Shown: positions 32,626 through 44,159, numbered from the stretch's first letter. The stretch: 64,000 nucleotides of DNA from Shinisaurus crocodilurus (GCA_021292165.1 JAHFWL010001001.1:992001-1056000); one strand, 5' to 3'. Notes: a model not told the origin generated them from the sequence alone. Made by a program: numbers and translations.

Positions 32626-32739
32626 GAGGCCATGGAAGCAGTGGCAAGATTGCCAGGTTGAGCATATGGGACAGGTGGGAGACACTACAACCTGGATGAC
32701 CAGTAGGGGGCACCACAGGAATTCTCCATTGCTGTATGT

Positions 32740-34170
32740 GTGATTAGATTAGATTATTTATTTACGGTCATAGACCAAAACCGCTTTGTACAAAATCGTA
32801 CATAATCATATACAATCTACATTAGAACATACAAAGGTTCATTAATATACAAATAGTAAAACTTTAAAATTCAACCATAAATGATAAAAATAAAATAAAA
32901 TACAATTTAAAACTAGATGGTATAATAAAATTTTTACTTCTGTTCATATTTGGTGCAGATGTTTAACCACGTAAGCACAAAACTTGTCTACCTGTCTTGT
33001 AATGTTCGGATTATCATCAGCTAGCAATTTTCTTGAACAGAACTTATCAGGCAGATATGATAAAGTCACTAAAAAAGGGGAAATAAATTTAGCCCTTGTT
33101 TCAGTATAAAAAGGACAACGTAAAAACATATGACCCGTGGATTCAACTTCTCCTGAGCCACATGGGTAGAGTCTCTTAGAGTATTTTCAAATATTTTCCT
33201 TGCAATACGGCAGACGGAAAGGCCTCACATCTAGCTAAAGAAAAGGCTCTCCTATAATGGTGAACATTCAAGCTCATAAGATATGGGGACATTGTCATAG
33301 TGTATCTATGATTGATGGAAGATATATAACCAGGAGATTTTAGCAGATCTTGTTGCTTCTCTATATCTAGGATCCTCTGTTTAATAATGTTTTTTTCCCG
33401 ATCAACATTTTGAGCAAGAAGGGCATTGAGCGATAAACCCACACCTCTGAGTTTGGATTTCATCGCCCTGATCCATCTGGGTTGCAAGTTGTCATGAGTT
33501 ATTACTGGGAATAAGCCCTTTATATCACTATGCAATCTCAACCATAAATAAGCTGTTGAGAGACAAATTTTTGCTTCGATTTTCATTACACCTGTTTCCA
33601 GGCGAATTAGCGCATTGGGCACACAAGAGGGCACTTGTAAGATGGCGTGTAAAAACTTGGACTGGACTTTTTCCAATAAATACAGACTTGAAGTTGCCAT
33701 CCCCGTGTAAGTGCCATAGATCAATTGAGGGATGACTTTAGATTGAAATAATTTTAATGCTGCTGGAACATAATAATATCGTCCCTTAGATCGGAAAATT
33801 CTTAAGATGGCATACACAGATCTTTCACCACGGTCAGCCAGCATATTGCAGTGCGTTATATTAGACCCAGAACCCTGCAATACAAAATCCAAGTATTTAT
33901 ATTCATTAACTTGTTCAATACGGTTCCCCTTCATTTTCCAAATCCGGCTTCTAGGATTCTTACCGAATGCCATTACTTTAGTTTTATTATAGTTAATTTC
34001 CAGATATTTATTATCACAATAGGAAGAGAAACTATTTAGTGTTCTTTGAAGCCCTATAGGCGTCCTTGCTAAGAGAACAGCTTCATCTGCATATAGCAAA
34101 ATCGCCAGATGGTATGAGGCAAGCTCTATGGTTGTGTTTAATTTCTGAATTTCTAAATTTCTGGATTTCC
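32740..34170 (-). mobile_element. Non-LTR LINE, 5' truncated, minus strand
   Basis: This holds a reverse-transcriptase remnant (described separately), then an AT-rich 3' UTR with the end 'ggtctatgaccgtaaataa' and a short (TAATC)n tail at about 32740-32760. The endonuclease and the N-terminal half of the reverse transcriptase are missing. I see no clear target duplication. Confidence 0.75.
32944..34099 (-). pseudogene. LINE reverse transcriptase C-terminal half with CxH-x4-C finger
   Basis: A 307-residue frame (34099 to 33176) starts inside LAILLYADEAVLLARTPIGL, the reverse-transcriptase palm motif with the last catalytic Asp of YADD changed to Glu. It continues through SYCDNKYLEINYNKTKVMAF, 'EYKYLDFVLQ', thumb-like 'LFQSKVIPQLIYG' and 'LARCEAFPSAVLQGKYLKI'. 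A one-base shift near 33175 breaks it. The next frame reads RLYPCGSGEVESTGHMFLRC (a Cys/His cluster) and PFYTETRAKFISPF. With the changed catalytic residue and the frameshift it is not active. Its frame extends upstream of 34099 without stop for at least 20 codons. Confidence 0.8.
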
Positions 34171-34310
34171 TGCACAGTAGCCTGTTTGCAAGTTTGCATA
34201 GTTAATTCTAGTCAGTGGTGGTGCCAAAATGGTTGAAATCTCTCCTTCATGATGTAGACTTTCCTTGGCACTGCTGGTCTAGTGAGCTTTTGGCTTTGTA
34301 TGAATGTTAA

Positions 34311-34584
34311 CAGGGCCAAGCCCAAGACATTTTGCTGCCTGAGGTGAAGAACAAGATGGCGCCCCTGCTCATTCCATGTACACTGACTAATGCCTTCCTT
34401 CAAGACTGAACATCTTTCTTCCACACTGATGATGGGACACCATACCTGAAGGCAGCAGACTAGCTTAGGGGGTGTAGGGAAGGCCACGTGGCACACACTT
34501 CTCTCCTACATCTTGCTGCCACCTCTCAGTATTTGCCGCCTGAGGCAACTACCTCAAGTTTGACTAATGGTAGGGCTGGCCCTG
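34311..34584. mobile_element. hAT-like MITE (CAGGGCCAAGCCC termini)
   Basis: Left 'cagggccaagccc' pairs with right 'gggctggccctg'. The sub-terminal 'tgcctgaggtg' pairs with 'cctgaggcaa' nearby. Target duplications are aatgttaa (34303-34310) and aatcttaa (34585-34592). It is 274 bp. Confidence 0.8.
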
Positions 34585-34636
34585 AATCTTAAACAGGGAT
34601 AGGTGAATTTGTCCGTTTTATTTTCTCCCATATTCA

Positions 34637-34637
34637 C

Positions 34638-34677
<40 letters not shown>
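34637..34677. repeat. (AAT)n microsatellite
   Basis: About 14 units within an AT-rich dispersed repeat. Confidence 0.95.
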
Positions 34678-34679
<2 letters not shown>

Positions 34680-34813
34680 CGCAAGTTCTTTCTCTCCTGA
34701 ATATGAAGAACTTCATGATTTTTTGTTAATTCTGATCAAAACTGAACTGAACTGAACTGAAATTCTCACCACTCTTAACTGGCCAAATTTACTAAGTACA
34801 GCTATTCCCAGCT

Positions 34814-35015
34814 TAGAATCATAGAATCGTAGAGTTGGAAGGGGCCCTACAAGGCCATCGAGTCCAAACCCCTGCTCGATGCAGGAATCCAGGTCAAAGC
34901 ATCCCTGACAGATGGCTGTCCAGCTGCTGCACCTTGGATGCCTCCAGAGTGGGAGAGCCCACCACCTCCCTAGGTCGTTGGTCCCACCACCTCCCTAGGT
35001 AGTTGGCTTGGAGAG
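34814..35015 (-). mobile_element. CR1 LINE 3' end with local duplication
   Basis: 'tcatagaatcgtagagttgg' and 'ccatcgagtccaaacccctg'. The segment 'caccacctccctaggt' is duplicated in tandem at about 34958-35005. Confidence 0.8.
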
Positions 35016-35169
35016 GGACATGTTGTACCTGCCTGCCATACAGTGTTAAAGATGAGGAGCCCTTCAGAAGAAAGAGGTAGCAACCTCTAATTCAACACTA
35101 ACATGGTTGAGTATGCTGGAATTCAAAACCAGACCTTTAAGAGCAGAGCACCAAAAGCCCTGGGCCTGG

Positions 35170-36690
35170 ATGACAAATCTGTCAGTTTCAATTTCTCCCA
35201 CATTCATTTAAAATAAAATAAAATAAATCTCAAGTTCTTTCTATCTTGACTATGGAGAACTTCATGTATTTTGGTCAATTCTGATCAAAACCAGACTGAA
35301 ACTAAATTCTCACCATCCCTAGGTAAAAAAATAGACCAGGAAAAGCTTTATCACTTCATTCTCCTAAATGTCGCAACTGATCCTAAACTTAAGCACGTAA
35401 TATGTGCTTGACTCATCCATTCTGAAAATGTGCATTTCGCAAGTAGGGATGGGCCAATCATTGTATTTCCTGTTTGCGTCAATTTTGCATGTACTCAACA
35501 ATAATTCCATTCAGTTTTCACATCAGACTGTGAGGGGGTTGGGTTTTCTGGGGGGTTTTTTGTTTTTTTTTTTTTTGAAGAACAACAATGGAAATGATCT
35601 CTTTTCTTTGGCTAATGTATGAATTTTATTTTTTTTACACAACTTTCCATAATATACATAGGGTTGTGTGTTTTTTTAGCTCAAAACGGCATCACAAAAT
35701 TTGGAGAAGTGTGCACAGTCTGAAAGATAAGTGTGTTCCAAATGGTATATTTGTCTGGGAAGTACACATTGTGTCATTTCATTTAAAAATGCCCAGCAAA
35801 TGAAATTCTCTTCCATCCCTCTCACATTCTCCTGCAAAAGAGAGAGAGGGAGAGGGAGAGAGAGAGAGAGAGAGACTACAAAGAAGCAATGGGTAAGAGG
35901 CCAGTTATATATTATCACGAAACACGAGAAGAAGCAGCCTCGAGACTAATATATTGCCCACTTTTGGAACGCAGAGTGCTGTTGCAAGATATGACTTCAT
36001 GTAAAAAGGCACAGGCCGATGGTGATGGTGTTTTGGCTGCTTGAAGACCAACAGACGGTGGGAAAGTGTTCCTAGGAAGGGTCTCATGAAGGATATTCTC
36101 TGTCCCCTGTAAAATAATCACTAGTGCCCCCTTTCATTAATCCCAAGCACAGCTGCATTGCTTGGGGCAACGTTCAAGTATTAGATGCAAAAGAATTCAC
36201 CCATTTGGGAATCAAGTCAGTACGATCTTAAAAAACAAAACAAAACCTGGATCATTTGTCCTTCACTTAGTCATGTAAAGCTAGAAACATGCAACAGACT
36301 GGAATTTTCTCCCTTGTACTATTGATGTCTCCAGGGATGAATGTGGAAAAGAGAAAAGGAACAGTGGGGCACATATGCGCTTGTAATGTCAGAAGAGTCA
36401 AATGTGATTCTGACAGTACCACCTATTTGACATGGTCCATTAAGGTCCACAAAGATCAGGTAGAATATATGAACTCATCTTTTAATTAGATTTTGTATTT
36501 ATGCCCAATGTTGACTGATATTTTTATGACGATATCCAGGGCACCGGCTCCAGTTTTGTGGGAAAGCCTTAGCAAAGTTCCCTCCTTGGGTCCCAGTCCT
36601 ATGACTGTGCACCTCAAGGCCTTGGGCTTATCTGGCAGTAGCAGCAGCAACTGGCTACAAGCTTCCATTTAAAATTTCTTGCAGTGCCCT
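35170..36690. other. AT-rich stretch, (GA)n tract at 35834-35875, otherwise nothing recognised
   Basis: Contains a dispersed 'gaaattctcaccatccct' repeat remnant (35170-35330), a T-run, and a (GA)n tract. No exon is seen. Confidence 0.35.
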
Positions 36691-36707
36691 GGAGTGCTTG
36701 ATTATAG

Positions 36708-36863
36708 TCAGCAGAGGCTTAACAGGAGCTATCCATGGTCCTGTGCTCCATCCCCCAGATAGATTCACCACCATGGAGCACCATGGATGGCTCCTATAAA
36801 GCTCAGAATAAAAGCTGCAATGGATAAGGAGCCCCACTGACACAGGAGTCACCAGCATCCCCT
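36708..36863. mobile_element. Foldback MITE family E, copy 5 (internally deleted)
   Basis: The right half is intact ('aggagtcaccagcatcccct'). The left half is shortened (the 'tgactcct...' block is missing). The target duplication gattatag is exact (36700-36707 and 36864-36871). Confidence 0.8.
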
Positions 36864-36995
36864 GATTATAGAGTTGCTTCACACGCACTGTAGGAAATTG
36901 TGATAGTAGCTCCTATCTGTCCAGTGCCTAGTGCAAGGAGCAGGTAGGCCCAGTGGTGTACTAGTACATTTTGAAGTGCAAGCACTCATCATGAG

Positions 36996-37180
36996 GCCTG
37001 TGGCTTACGCTGGCTCAGCTTGTCTGAGCGTGGAAAGCTGAGTGTGGAAAGCTCAGCAGGGTCAGGCCTGGTGATTACTTGGATGGGAGACCCCTCCTCT
37101 AGTTTCCTGCATTGAGCAGGGGGTTGGACTCGATAGCCTTGTAGGCTCCTTCTAACTCTATAATCTATGAAGTCTATGAA
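36996..37180 (+). mobile_element. Chimeric SINE: 5S rRNA head, CR1-like tail
   Basis: Head 'gcctgtggcttacgctggct', then a 13-14-bp tandem duplication ('gtggaaagctgagtgtggaa'), then 5S-type 'agcagggtcaggcctggt' and 'acttggatgggagacc', then CR1-type 'ttgagcagggggttggactc' and a (ctatgaa) end. Confidence 0.8.
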
Positions 37181-37769
37181 TGTCCCCATACCAGAAATCC
37201 AGGCAGCTGTGTTGATCCATATCAACAAAACCATTCTAGCAGTATTCACCTTCACCAGGAGCAGATCTTCTGTAAATCTAATGGGTCTTAACTGCCCAAG
37301 CAAAGTCCATGAGGAAGACTGGATCTGTCTCAACATTTCCCCGTTATTAACAGAGCAAACTTATGCATGTCTGCTCAGAAACTGAATAGTGCTTTCTGCC
37401 AGTTAATTGTGTATAGTACCGGAGCTGAAATGAGGTAGCACCATAAATAAAAAACAGGGCTTGGCAAAGACATCCATTTTCATAGTTGCATTTGTCCCAA
37501 CCAAGGTATGCTTTTCAACCATACTCTTAAATCATTCTTAATCTACTGAATAAGTGAATCCATACTTTCCCTGATATAAATTAATATAATTGAATAAAAA
37601 AAAATCTTCAAACACTTTCCTTTTTTTCATATTGCTTTGCAGAATGGGCTCATTGTTTCAACTTGCAAGTCCTTTAGGTAAGTAATTCTGAAGGTGGCTT
37701 GTGGTAACCAATAGAGTAAACATAAAATATTGAGGTCACTTTCAAAGTATAAACTTAGGGATGGGGGGG

Positions 37770-38130
37770 GAGAGAAATTTGTTCAGTTCACAGTACGATG
37801 CAAATGATTTCAAACCAGTATTTGAATGGAAACCCAGTAATCCTTCAAAATTTGCATTTCTCCAAATTTTGAAATGGAGTTCTCCAGTCCAAAAATGTGT
37901 ACAAATGTGTAAATTAAGGGAAAGCGCAGACAAACAGTGCGTGTGATGCACATTTTAGCCAAAATAATTTCCAAAAATACACTGTGTTGCAAACATGTGC
38001 ATCTATATCACACACAATTGCATGCAAAGTATATGCATGGGGAGAAATGTGCATCAAACGCTAACATGCTTTCCTGCAAACTTTTTAAAAAAATATATAT
38101 TCTCAAAGTCTGGGATGAACTAAACTTAAG
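37770..38130. repeat. AT-rich dispersed repeat (gtgcat type)
   Basis: 'aaatttgcatttctccaaat' and 'atgtgcatctatatcacaca' resemble 22050 and 61220. Non-coding. Confidence 0.45.
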
Positions 38131-38430
38131 AATGGAAAACAGAGAACCCCGGAGGAACTACAGTGCTGAGGCTGTGTGACTCTATACACATTCACTAGAG
38201 GATGAAGGCGCAATCCAATGACGCTGCCCGTAACCCTCCGAAATTGGAGGATTACAGACATCGTATGCATGGCGGGAGAAGTGCAGAGGTGAAGGTCACC
38301 TCCATTCTCCTCCTGCCATGCAAAACACTTAGAAGTCCGATTTTGGCAGGTCTAAGCGTTCAACCTTGGAGCTGGCAGGAAGGAATGCAAGGTACCGCCA
38401 GGATACTGTGTTACTGGTGGAGCCTGTCTC

Positions 38431-38970
38431 ATAGAATCGTAGAAAAGTAGAGTTGGAAGGGTCCTACAAGGCCATCGAGTCCAACTCCCTTCTCAATGCA
38501 GGAATCCAGGTCAAAGCATCCCCGACAGATGGCTGTCCAGCTGCACCTTGAATGCCTGCAGAGTGGGAGAGCCCACAACCTCCCTAGGTAGTTGGTTCCA
38601 TTGTCTTATTGCTCTAACAGTCAGGAAATTTTTCCTGATGTTCAGGTGGAATCTGGGTTCCTGTCACTTGAGCCCATTATTCCGTGTCCTGCAAACTGGG
38701 ATGATCGAGAAGAGATCCTGGCCCTCCTCTGTGTGACAACAACCCTTCAAGTACTGGAAGAGTGCGATCATATCTCCCCTCTGCTCTGTCTCCTCTTCTG
38801 AAGGCTAAACATGCCCAGTTCTTTCAGTCTCTCCTCATAGGGCCTTGTTTCCAGTCCCTTTATCATCCTTGTTGCCCTCCTCTGAACCCTCTCCAGTTCC
38901 TTCTTAAAGTGTGGTGCCCAGAACTGGACGCAATACTCAAGATGAGGCCTAACCAGTGCTGAGTCTCCTC
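38431..38970 (-). mobile_element. CR1 LINE 3' end, long copy
   Basis: 'tcatagaatcgtagaaaagt' to 'gatgaggcctaaccagtgc'. It extends farther into ORF2 than the others. In reverse it codes, with breaks, for the same RTRNNGLK / NIRKNFLTVR / LPREVVGSP stretch seen at 56510. Confidence 0.85.
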
Positions 38971-39292
38971 CTGCCCCGTCCCCTCCCTGACCCCCTAAAG
39001 CCCATCTCCGAGGTCAGTCTTGAGACCTCAGAGCAGCAGCCGGTGCAGTTCTTTCTGCGCTGGCTGCAAGGGCGGTGGTGGTGGGGGGGGAAGGCGCTCT
39101 GAGTTCGGAGTCCCAGGCCCGACCTCGGAGTGAGTTTCTGAAGTCAGAGTTGGCCGGGACTCTGAAAAATCCTATGGCCATCTAGACTCTGACTAGCAGC
39201 CATAGGATTATGCTGTAATTTGCATGGAAAGCTTAGAGTCACACTCCAACTGTCTACCATGGAGAGCTTTGGCTATATTGGGCAGTACAGAG

Positions 39293-39340
39293 AATGAATG
39301 AATGAATGAATGAATGAATAAATAAATAAATAAATAACCA
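39293..39340. repeat. (AATG)n/(AATA)n microsatellite
   Basis: Two related tetranucleotide units follow one another. Confidence 0.95.
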
Positions 39341-39545
39341 TCACAGTGCTTTTTGAACTGAGGGTTGTGATGTGTTCCCGGGAGGGTCACACAATGTGGG
39401 GCTCCCCTTCCCCATTTCCAGGATTTTGTTGCTTTCCCTGTCACCAGGCCAACACTACACTATTTCTTATTGCACCTGGTTTATCTCACCAAGGTGTCTC
39501 CCTTCTCCTTGGAGGTACTTTACTATGCAAGGAATTTCTGACCAC

Positions 39546-39917
39546 GTTAGGCTGCACCTGCGGAGCTGGGTTGAAAGCTGGCGCGTGCCATGCCACGCCA
39601 CGCCACTCGCCGGATTTCTGAGTTTCTGGCGGGCCACTGTTTACACAGAAAATGCCTTAAGATACTTCAAAAGTGGCCGCAATTTGCACAAGTTGCAATA
39701 CGCACACTGCAGCTGCTTTGGGCGTATCTTCAGGCATTTTCTCCATAAACAGTGGCCTGCTGGGAACCCAGAGGTTGCTTCCCTTGCTCGACTCGGGAGA
39801 ACGTGAGTTGACACCTGGGAAGAGGTAAGTGGGATGGAGTTCGGGGGTTGAGCCCAGCTAGTCTGCCAGATTTCCACCCCACCCCACCCCGAACGAAATC
39901 CTCACACATCCCTACAT
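39546..39917. repeat. Foldback dispersed repeat, family D, copy 2
   Basis: The central inverted pair is 'gggccactgtttacacag' (39631) with 'ctccataaacagtggcc' (39740-39757), and 'aaaatgccttaagatac' with 'gtatcttcaggcatttt'. Outer blocks 'ctcgactcgggagaacgtg' and 'cctcacacatccct' match copy 1 at 2365. Confidence 0.7.
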
Positions 39918-39961
39918 TTAACTGCACAAGGAGTCCTAGTGGTCTTTTTCCAGGCACAATT

Positions 39962-40080
39962 CAAAGTGATGATTATGCCTATGAAGACTTATATGGCATG
40001 GGGCCAGCCTACCTAAAAGACGACCTTCTCCCATACAAGCCTGCCCAGGTTCTACTGGAAATATTTCAGGTGCTGTCAGG
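39962..40080 (+). mobile_element. L2-type LINE ORF2 fragment
   Basis: The frame reads YGMGPAYLKDDLLPY, corresponding to the 'LNGLgPxYLxdLL' segment of L2-type ORF2. The flanks are decayed. Confidence 0.5.
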
Positions 40081-40177
40081 TAATATATACATTTTATCTC
40101 AGATGATCCAATCACACCTGCAAGCCATCACTTGATGCCACAGTAATCAAATGTCACCATTAGGCTACACTGTGAGA

Positions 40178-40430
40178 GCCAGTGTACCGTAATGGTTAGA
40201 TTGTTTGACTGGGACTCGGGAAAGTCAGGTTCCAGTCCCCACTTGGCCATGAAACTCACTGGGTGACTATGGGCCAGTCAAGAACTCTCAGCCTAGCCTA
40301 CCTCACAGGGTTGTTGTGAGGATAAGATGGAGAGGAGGATGAGGATTGTTTGAGGCTCCTTGCGTTCCTGGTAAGAAAAATAAAAGGCAGGATATAAATT
40401 TAATCATAAATAATAATAAATAAAATGATG
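40178..40430 (+). mobile_element. Sauria-SINE-like tRNA SINE
   Basis: 'agccagtgtaccgtaatgg', 'ccatgaaactcactgggtga', 'cctcacagggttgttgtgag', tail 'ggatataaatttaatcataa'. Confidence 0.75.
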
Positions 40431-40799
40431 ACTGAAGTGAACCAGTCCTTCCCACAAAAGCTGCCCACTCAGATTGTTCTTCATAATCATGAGGACTAGA
40501 AACTCTTTTTTTTCAAACAAGAAAGCACACATTCCCTTTCATTCAGCACAGCTAACCCTTTTCTCCACTACAGATGGCCACAAAGAGTTCCTGGACATCC
40601 CTCCTCCACCTTTATGGATTCTACAACCAAGATGATTTGGCAGAAATAAAATCACAGCCAAAACTCATAGAAAAGGGGAGGAGAGACTGACAGACAGATA
40701 GCAAGGTTCGAAGACAACCAGACAAAGATTATAAATCACCTCCTTCCAAGGTCCGTTTGATGTGTTGCCCAAGGCCAGGTGGAAAATCTTTCCACAGTT

Positions 40800-41240
40800 G
40801 CCTCTTACCCTCCTAGGTCACTTTCCCCTCGTTTTTCAATAAAGAGTCTGAAGTTTTACAGAGTTCTTTAGCACATTTGTTTCCCATTAGGTTACGTTGT
40901 GCTTTTGCACTGTGTTATGCTAGATAATTGCTTTAATAACAAACTGAGGAAAAGCTTTTGAACATTTTAGGAAGTAATTTTCTCCCCCTTTAAAAAAGAA
41001 AGGCAAAAAAAAAAAAAGCCTTAACAAATCCTAGCCAGAGGAGGGGGGGCTGGGCGGTGAAGCAAGCAGGAATATCTCCCCTATTTTGCTGCTGATAGAT
41101 TGCCTTTGTATATAAGCCATATGCCGACCCATTTGTAAAGAGACAAACAGCTGCATAGTATCTTTTACCACTTCCCTATCCTATTGTGTATGGCAACTTA
41201 GAGCCGAACTTGACAATGTTATTCACACAATTAGCATTTT
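40800..41240. promoter_or_regulatory. Candidate conserved non-coding element
   Basis: No repeat signature. 'cattaggttacgttgtgc', 'gctagataattgctttaata' and 'agattgcctttgtatataag' are of mixed AT content without microsatellite structure, apart from an A-run near 41008. Inference from repeat absence only. Confidence 0.2.
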
Positions 41241-41520
41241 AAAAGTAAAAAAAAAAAAAAAAATGGGAGGAGGGAGACTTCAGCTCTCAGTCCAGATTGC
41301 TCTCCCCCCCCCCCATGTCATGAATCGGATCTGGACTGGAGTGGGGTGGTTGCCCGCTACTTAGTAAAAAACAACAACCCACATTGGCATACTTATTAAT
41401 CACATGGGAGGGGGAAATCACATCTAGTTCGAACCTTGTCATACAAGACAGATTTGCTGCATAGCTAGCTCTATGTTTGGATTTTTAAAAGAAAGAATCT
41501 CCTCATCCAAATTTCTCCCT

Positions 41521-41634
41521 GGATTTTTGGCATTCCAGATGACCCAGTCTTGGTTCTGAAGTGACGCAGTCTTGGTTCCGAAGCCCTGGATTTTTGGCAT
41601 TCCAAATGACCCAGTCTTGGTTCTGAAGTGGAAC
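41521..41634. repeat. 67-bp tandem duplication
   Basis: 'ggatttttggcattcca' followed by 'gacccagtcttggttctgaa' occurs at 41521 and again at 41588. Part of the unit, 'cagtcttggttc', is itself repeated inside. Confidence 0.9.
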
Positions 41635-41672
41635 CAATGCATTAGGAATTCTCCATTGTTCTATTTGTTGAT

Positions 41673-41918
41673 AGAGCCAGTGTGGCATAGCGGTTAGAGT
41701 GTCGGACTGGGACTTGAGAGATGTGGGTTCTAATCCCCCACTCAACCATGGAGCTCACTGTGTGACTTTGGGGCCAGTCACTGACTCTCAGCCTAACCTA
41801 CCTCACAGGGTTGTTGTAAGGATAAAAACGGAGGGGAGGAGGAGGATCATGTATCATATGCCTCGGGCTCCTTGGAGGAAAGGCGGGATATAAACCGTAA
41901 CAAGCAAACAAACAAATA
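41673..41918 (+). mobile_element. Sauria-SINE-like tRNA SINE
   Basis: 'agccagtgtggcatagcgg' (A-box), 'gggttctaatcccc' (B-box), 'cctcacagggttgttgtaag' and 'aaggcgggatataaaccg'. Confidence 0.8.
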
Positions 41919-42296
41919 TCTGGATTCTGCCCACACAGTTTGCTGCAGACTTCAGTTCCTCCTGTCCGTGTGTGTCCCTCAGTAGCAGTTTCTGTGTGAG
42001 AGAGTGTGGGGAGGATGGCCTCAGCAGATGCTCGGGCAGGTGTCCCTTCCTTCCAGCTCCCCTGGCTGGTCCCATCCTCCTATGCCGGCGCCCCAACACT
42101 AGCAATGCTTCTTGCTGTCCCAGGCTGGATGGCTGTCTTACATAAAGTCCTTCTATCGCTGGGTCCAGCTCAGTCCTGGGGGGGGGGCAAACTGTGGGGC
42201 AAATCTGTTCAGTAAAGTCAGAAGGCAGGCAGAGATCAGGAGCACAGAATTACAAGTGAAGGAGGAGGCCAATATATCCAAAAGCAGGGTCTGAGG

Positions 42297-42525
42297 CAGG
42301 GGAGCCTGGTGACCCCTATTTCGGCGGGGCTCCTTTCCCATTGCAGGTTTTGCAGGTTTTATTTGGAGCTCCATAGGAGCTATCTATGGGTGCTGCACTC
42401 CATCCCCAAAATAGGTTCGCCACCACGGAGCACCGTGGAGCGCTCCTATGAAGTTCCAAATAAAACCTGCAAAACCTGCAATGGGAAAGGAGCCCCATCA
42501 AAATAGGAGTCACCAGCCTCACCTG
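42297..42525. mobile_element. Foldback MITE family E, copy 6
   Basis: 'caggggagcctggtgacccc' at left, 'aggagtcaccagcctcacct' at right, with 'aggttttatttggagctcc' inverted as 'gaagttccaaataaaacc' inside. No matching target duplication. Confidence 0.7.
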
Positions 42526-43186
42526 GCCAAAGTCAACTACAGGCAAGCAGTCCAAATCAAGCACAATCCGAGGAACAGGGTCATATCAGGAGTCCAGGGG
42601 TCAGCAGCATGAGAAGAAGCAAAGGCAAGGCCAGGAAAACTAGGCTGCAAGTTAATGGGAGCTGAAATAAAGGTGTTGTTCCAGCAACCAGCAGGTCTCA
42701 AATGAGATCTTATGTAGTCACTGTTTGGCATATTAGACACCATCACAGCCAGCTATATCTGCAGTGGTGTAGTGATAACTTTGAAATTCAGGAGCTCATC
42801 ATGATGACATTGTGCATGTATAGACAGACACTCACTCATCAGAGCAATAGTCCATAGGTCCATAGCACGACACTCAATGCATTAGGTTCAGCGTGACTGC
42901 AATCTTATGCATATACCGGTAGTTACCTGGGAGTAAGCTCCACTGAACTCAGTGGTGTTTCGTTCTCTGACTGCATAAATTCAGCTTGCAAAACACACTG
43001 AGCATTTAACAAAAGATCTTAAGCTGGCTGAAATGCAGGCCTTAGCTTTCCATTAGAAATCCAAACAATCTTGCAAAGAAGTATTATTGTCATTTAAGCG
43101 GCTTGTGTGAAGTCCAGCAAGGAAAAGGAAAGATGTATCCAGCCGCTTCTCGATTATTGTCCTCATCCTCTGACTTCTTCTATGCC

Positions 43187-43322
43187 CACCTTCCTCAACC
43201 TGGTGCCCTCCAGATGTTTTGGATTACAACTCCTAGCATTTCTGAGCATTGGCCATGCTGGCTGGGGCTGATGGAAGTTGAAGTCCAAAACATCTGGAGG
43301 CTATCAGGTTGGGAGAAGCCTG
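43187..43322. mobile_element. hAT-like palindromic MITE (CAACCTGGTGCCCTCCAG type)
   Basis: 'ctcaacctggtgccctccag' pairs with 'catctggaggctatcaggtt'. The middle 'ttacaactcctagcatt' is of the same type as the 20489 element. No target duplication is clear. Confidence 0.65.
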
Positions 43323-43335
43323 GCATTGGTTAATA

Positions 43336-43584
43336 TCTTTATTTATTTATTTATTTATTATATTAATACCCCGCCTTTTTTCCTGCAAGGAACCCAAGGC
43401 GGCTTACATAATCCTCCTCCTCCTCTCCATTTTATCCTCACAACAACCCTGTGAGGTAGGTTAGGCTGAGAGTCAAGTGACTGGCCCAAAGTCACCCAGT
43501 GAGTTTCATGGTCGAGTGGGGACTAGAACCCGGATCTCCCGAGTCCCAGTCCAACACTCTCACCACTACGCTACACTGGCTCTC
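43336..43584 (-). mobile_element. Sauria-SINE-like tRNA SINE, minus strand
   Basis: 'tttcctgcaaggaacccaag', 'acaacaaccctgtgaggtag', 'ggcccaaagtcacccagtg', ending 'gctacactggctctc'. Confidence 0.8.
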
Positions 43585-43784
43585 TATGACAATTTGTCAC
43601 AAACAATATTAAAACCTGAAAGCCTCATTATCATCTCATCCACTTGCCAGAACAAGGAAAGCCCATCTATTGCCCTGGCACATCAGCAGATGACATTGCC
43701 ATTCCTGTTCTGGAAAAAGTCTTGGAGCAGCAAACCTTTGCATACCCCCTTTCCACCACACCACTAGATGTTTGAGTCATTCCT

Positions 43785-43890
43785 TCCTTTATTACATTTT
43801 TCTATACCTCTCAATAGCTGAAGCTCTCTGCATGCTTTACAAAGATTAAAACCTTAAAAATACATTATAAAAACCATATACAAAAAACGT
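43785..43890 (-). mobile_element. L2-type LINE 3' tip
   Basis: 'ctatacctctcaatagctga' and 'tttacaaagattaaaacctt' match the element at about 1510-1560. Confidence 0.5.
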
Positions 43891-44159
43891 ATAAACATAC
43901 AACAGAGAGGGAGACAGTCTGACACAGAGAGAGTCACTCTGACTATCTGTCCACTGCACACACACTAGATACCAGTATGGCTTATCGAAGCCCTGTACCA
44001 ACTATATTTTCAGCATGTAACTGGGATAATCCAGATCACAAGAACTGTGGGGATGATTTATTGCTGTGGTCAAAGGAATATTGTGAATATCTATTGCCTC
44101 CAACATCCTCTCTCCCTTCCAGACTACCGCAAGTCGCTAACAAAGCAATGGCCGCCTGA

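Noticed and set aside
41930..42740. Possible LTR retroelement leader around a foldback copy
   Set aside because: The flanks have 'cagg'-type repeats, but I see neither LTR ends nor a primer-binding site.
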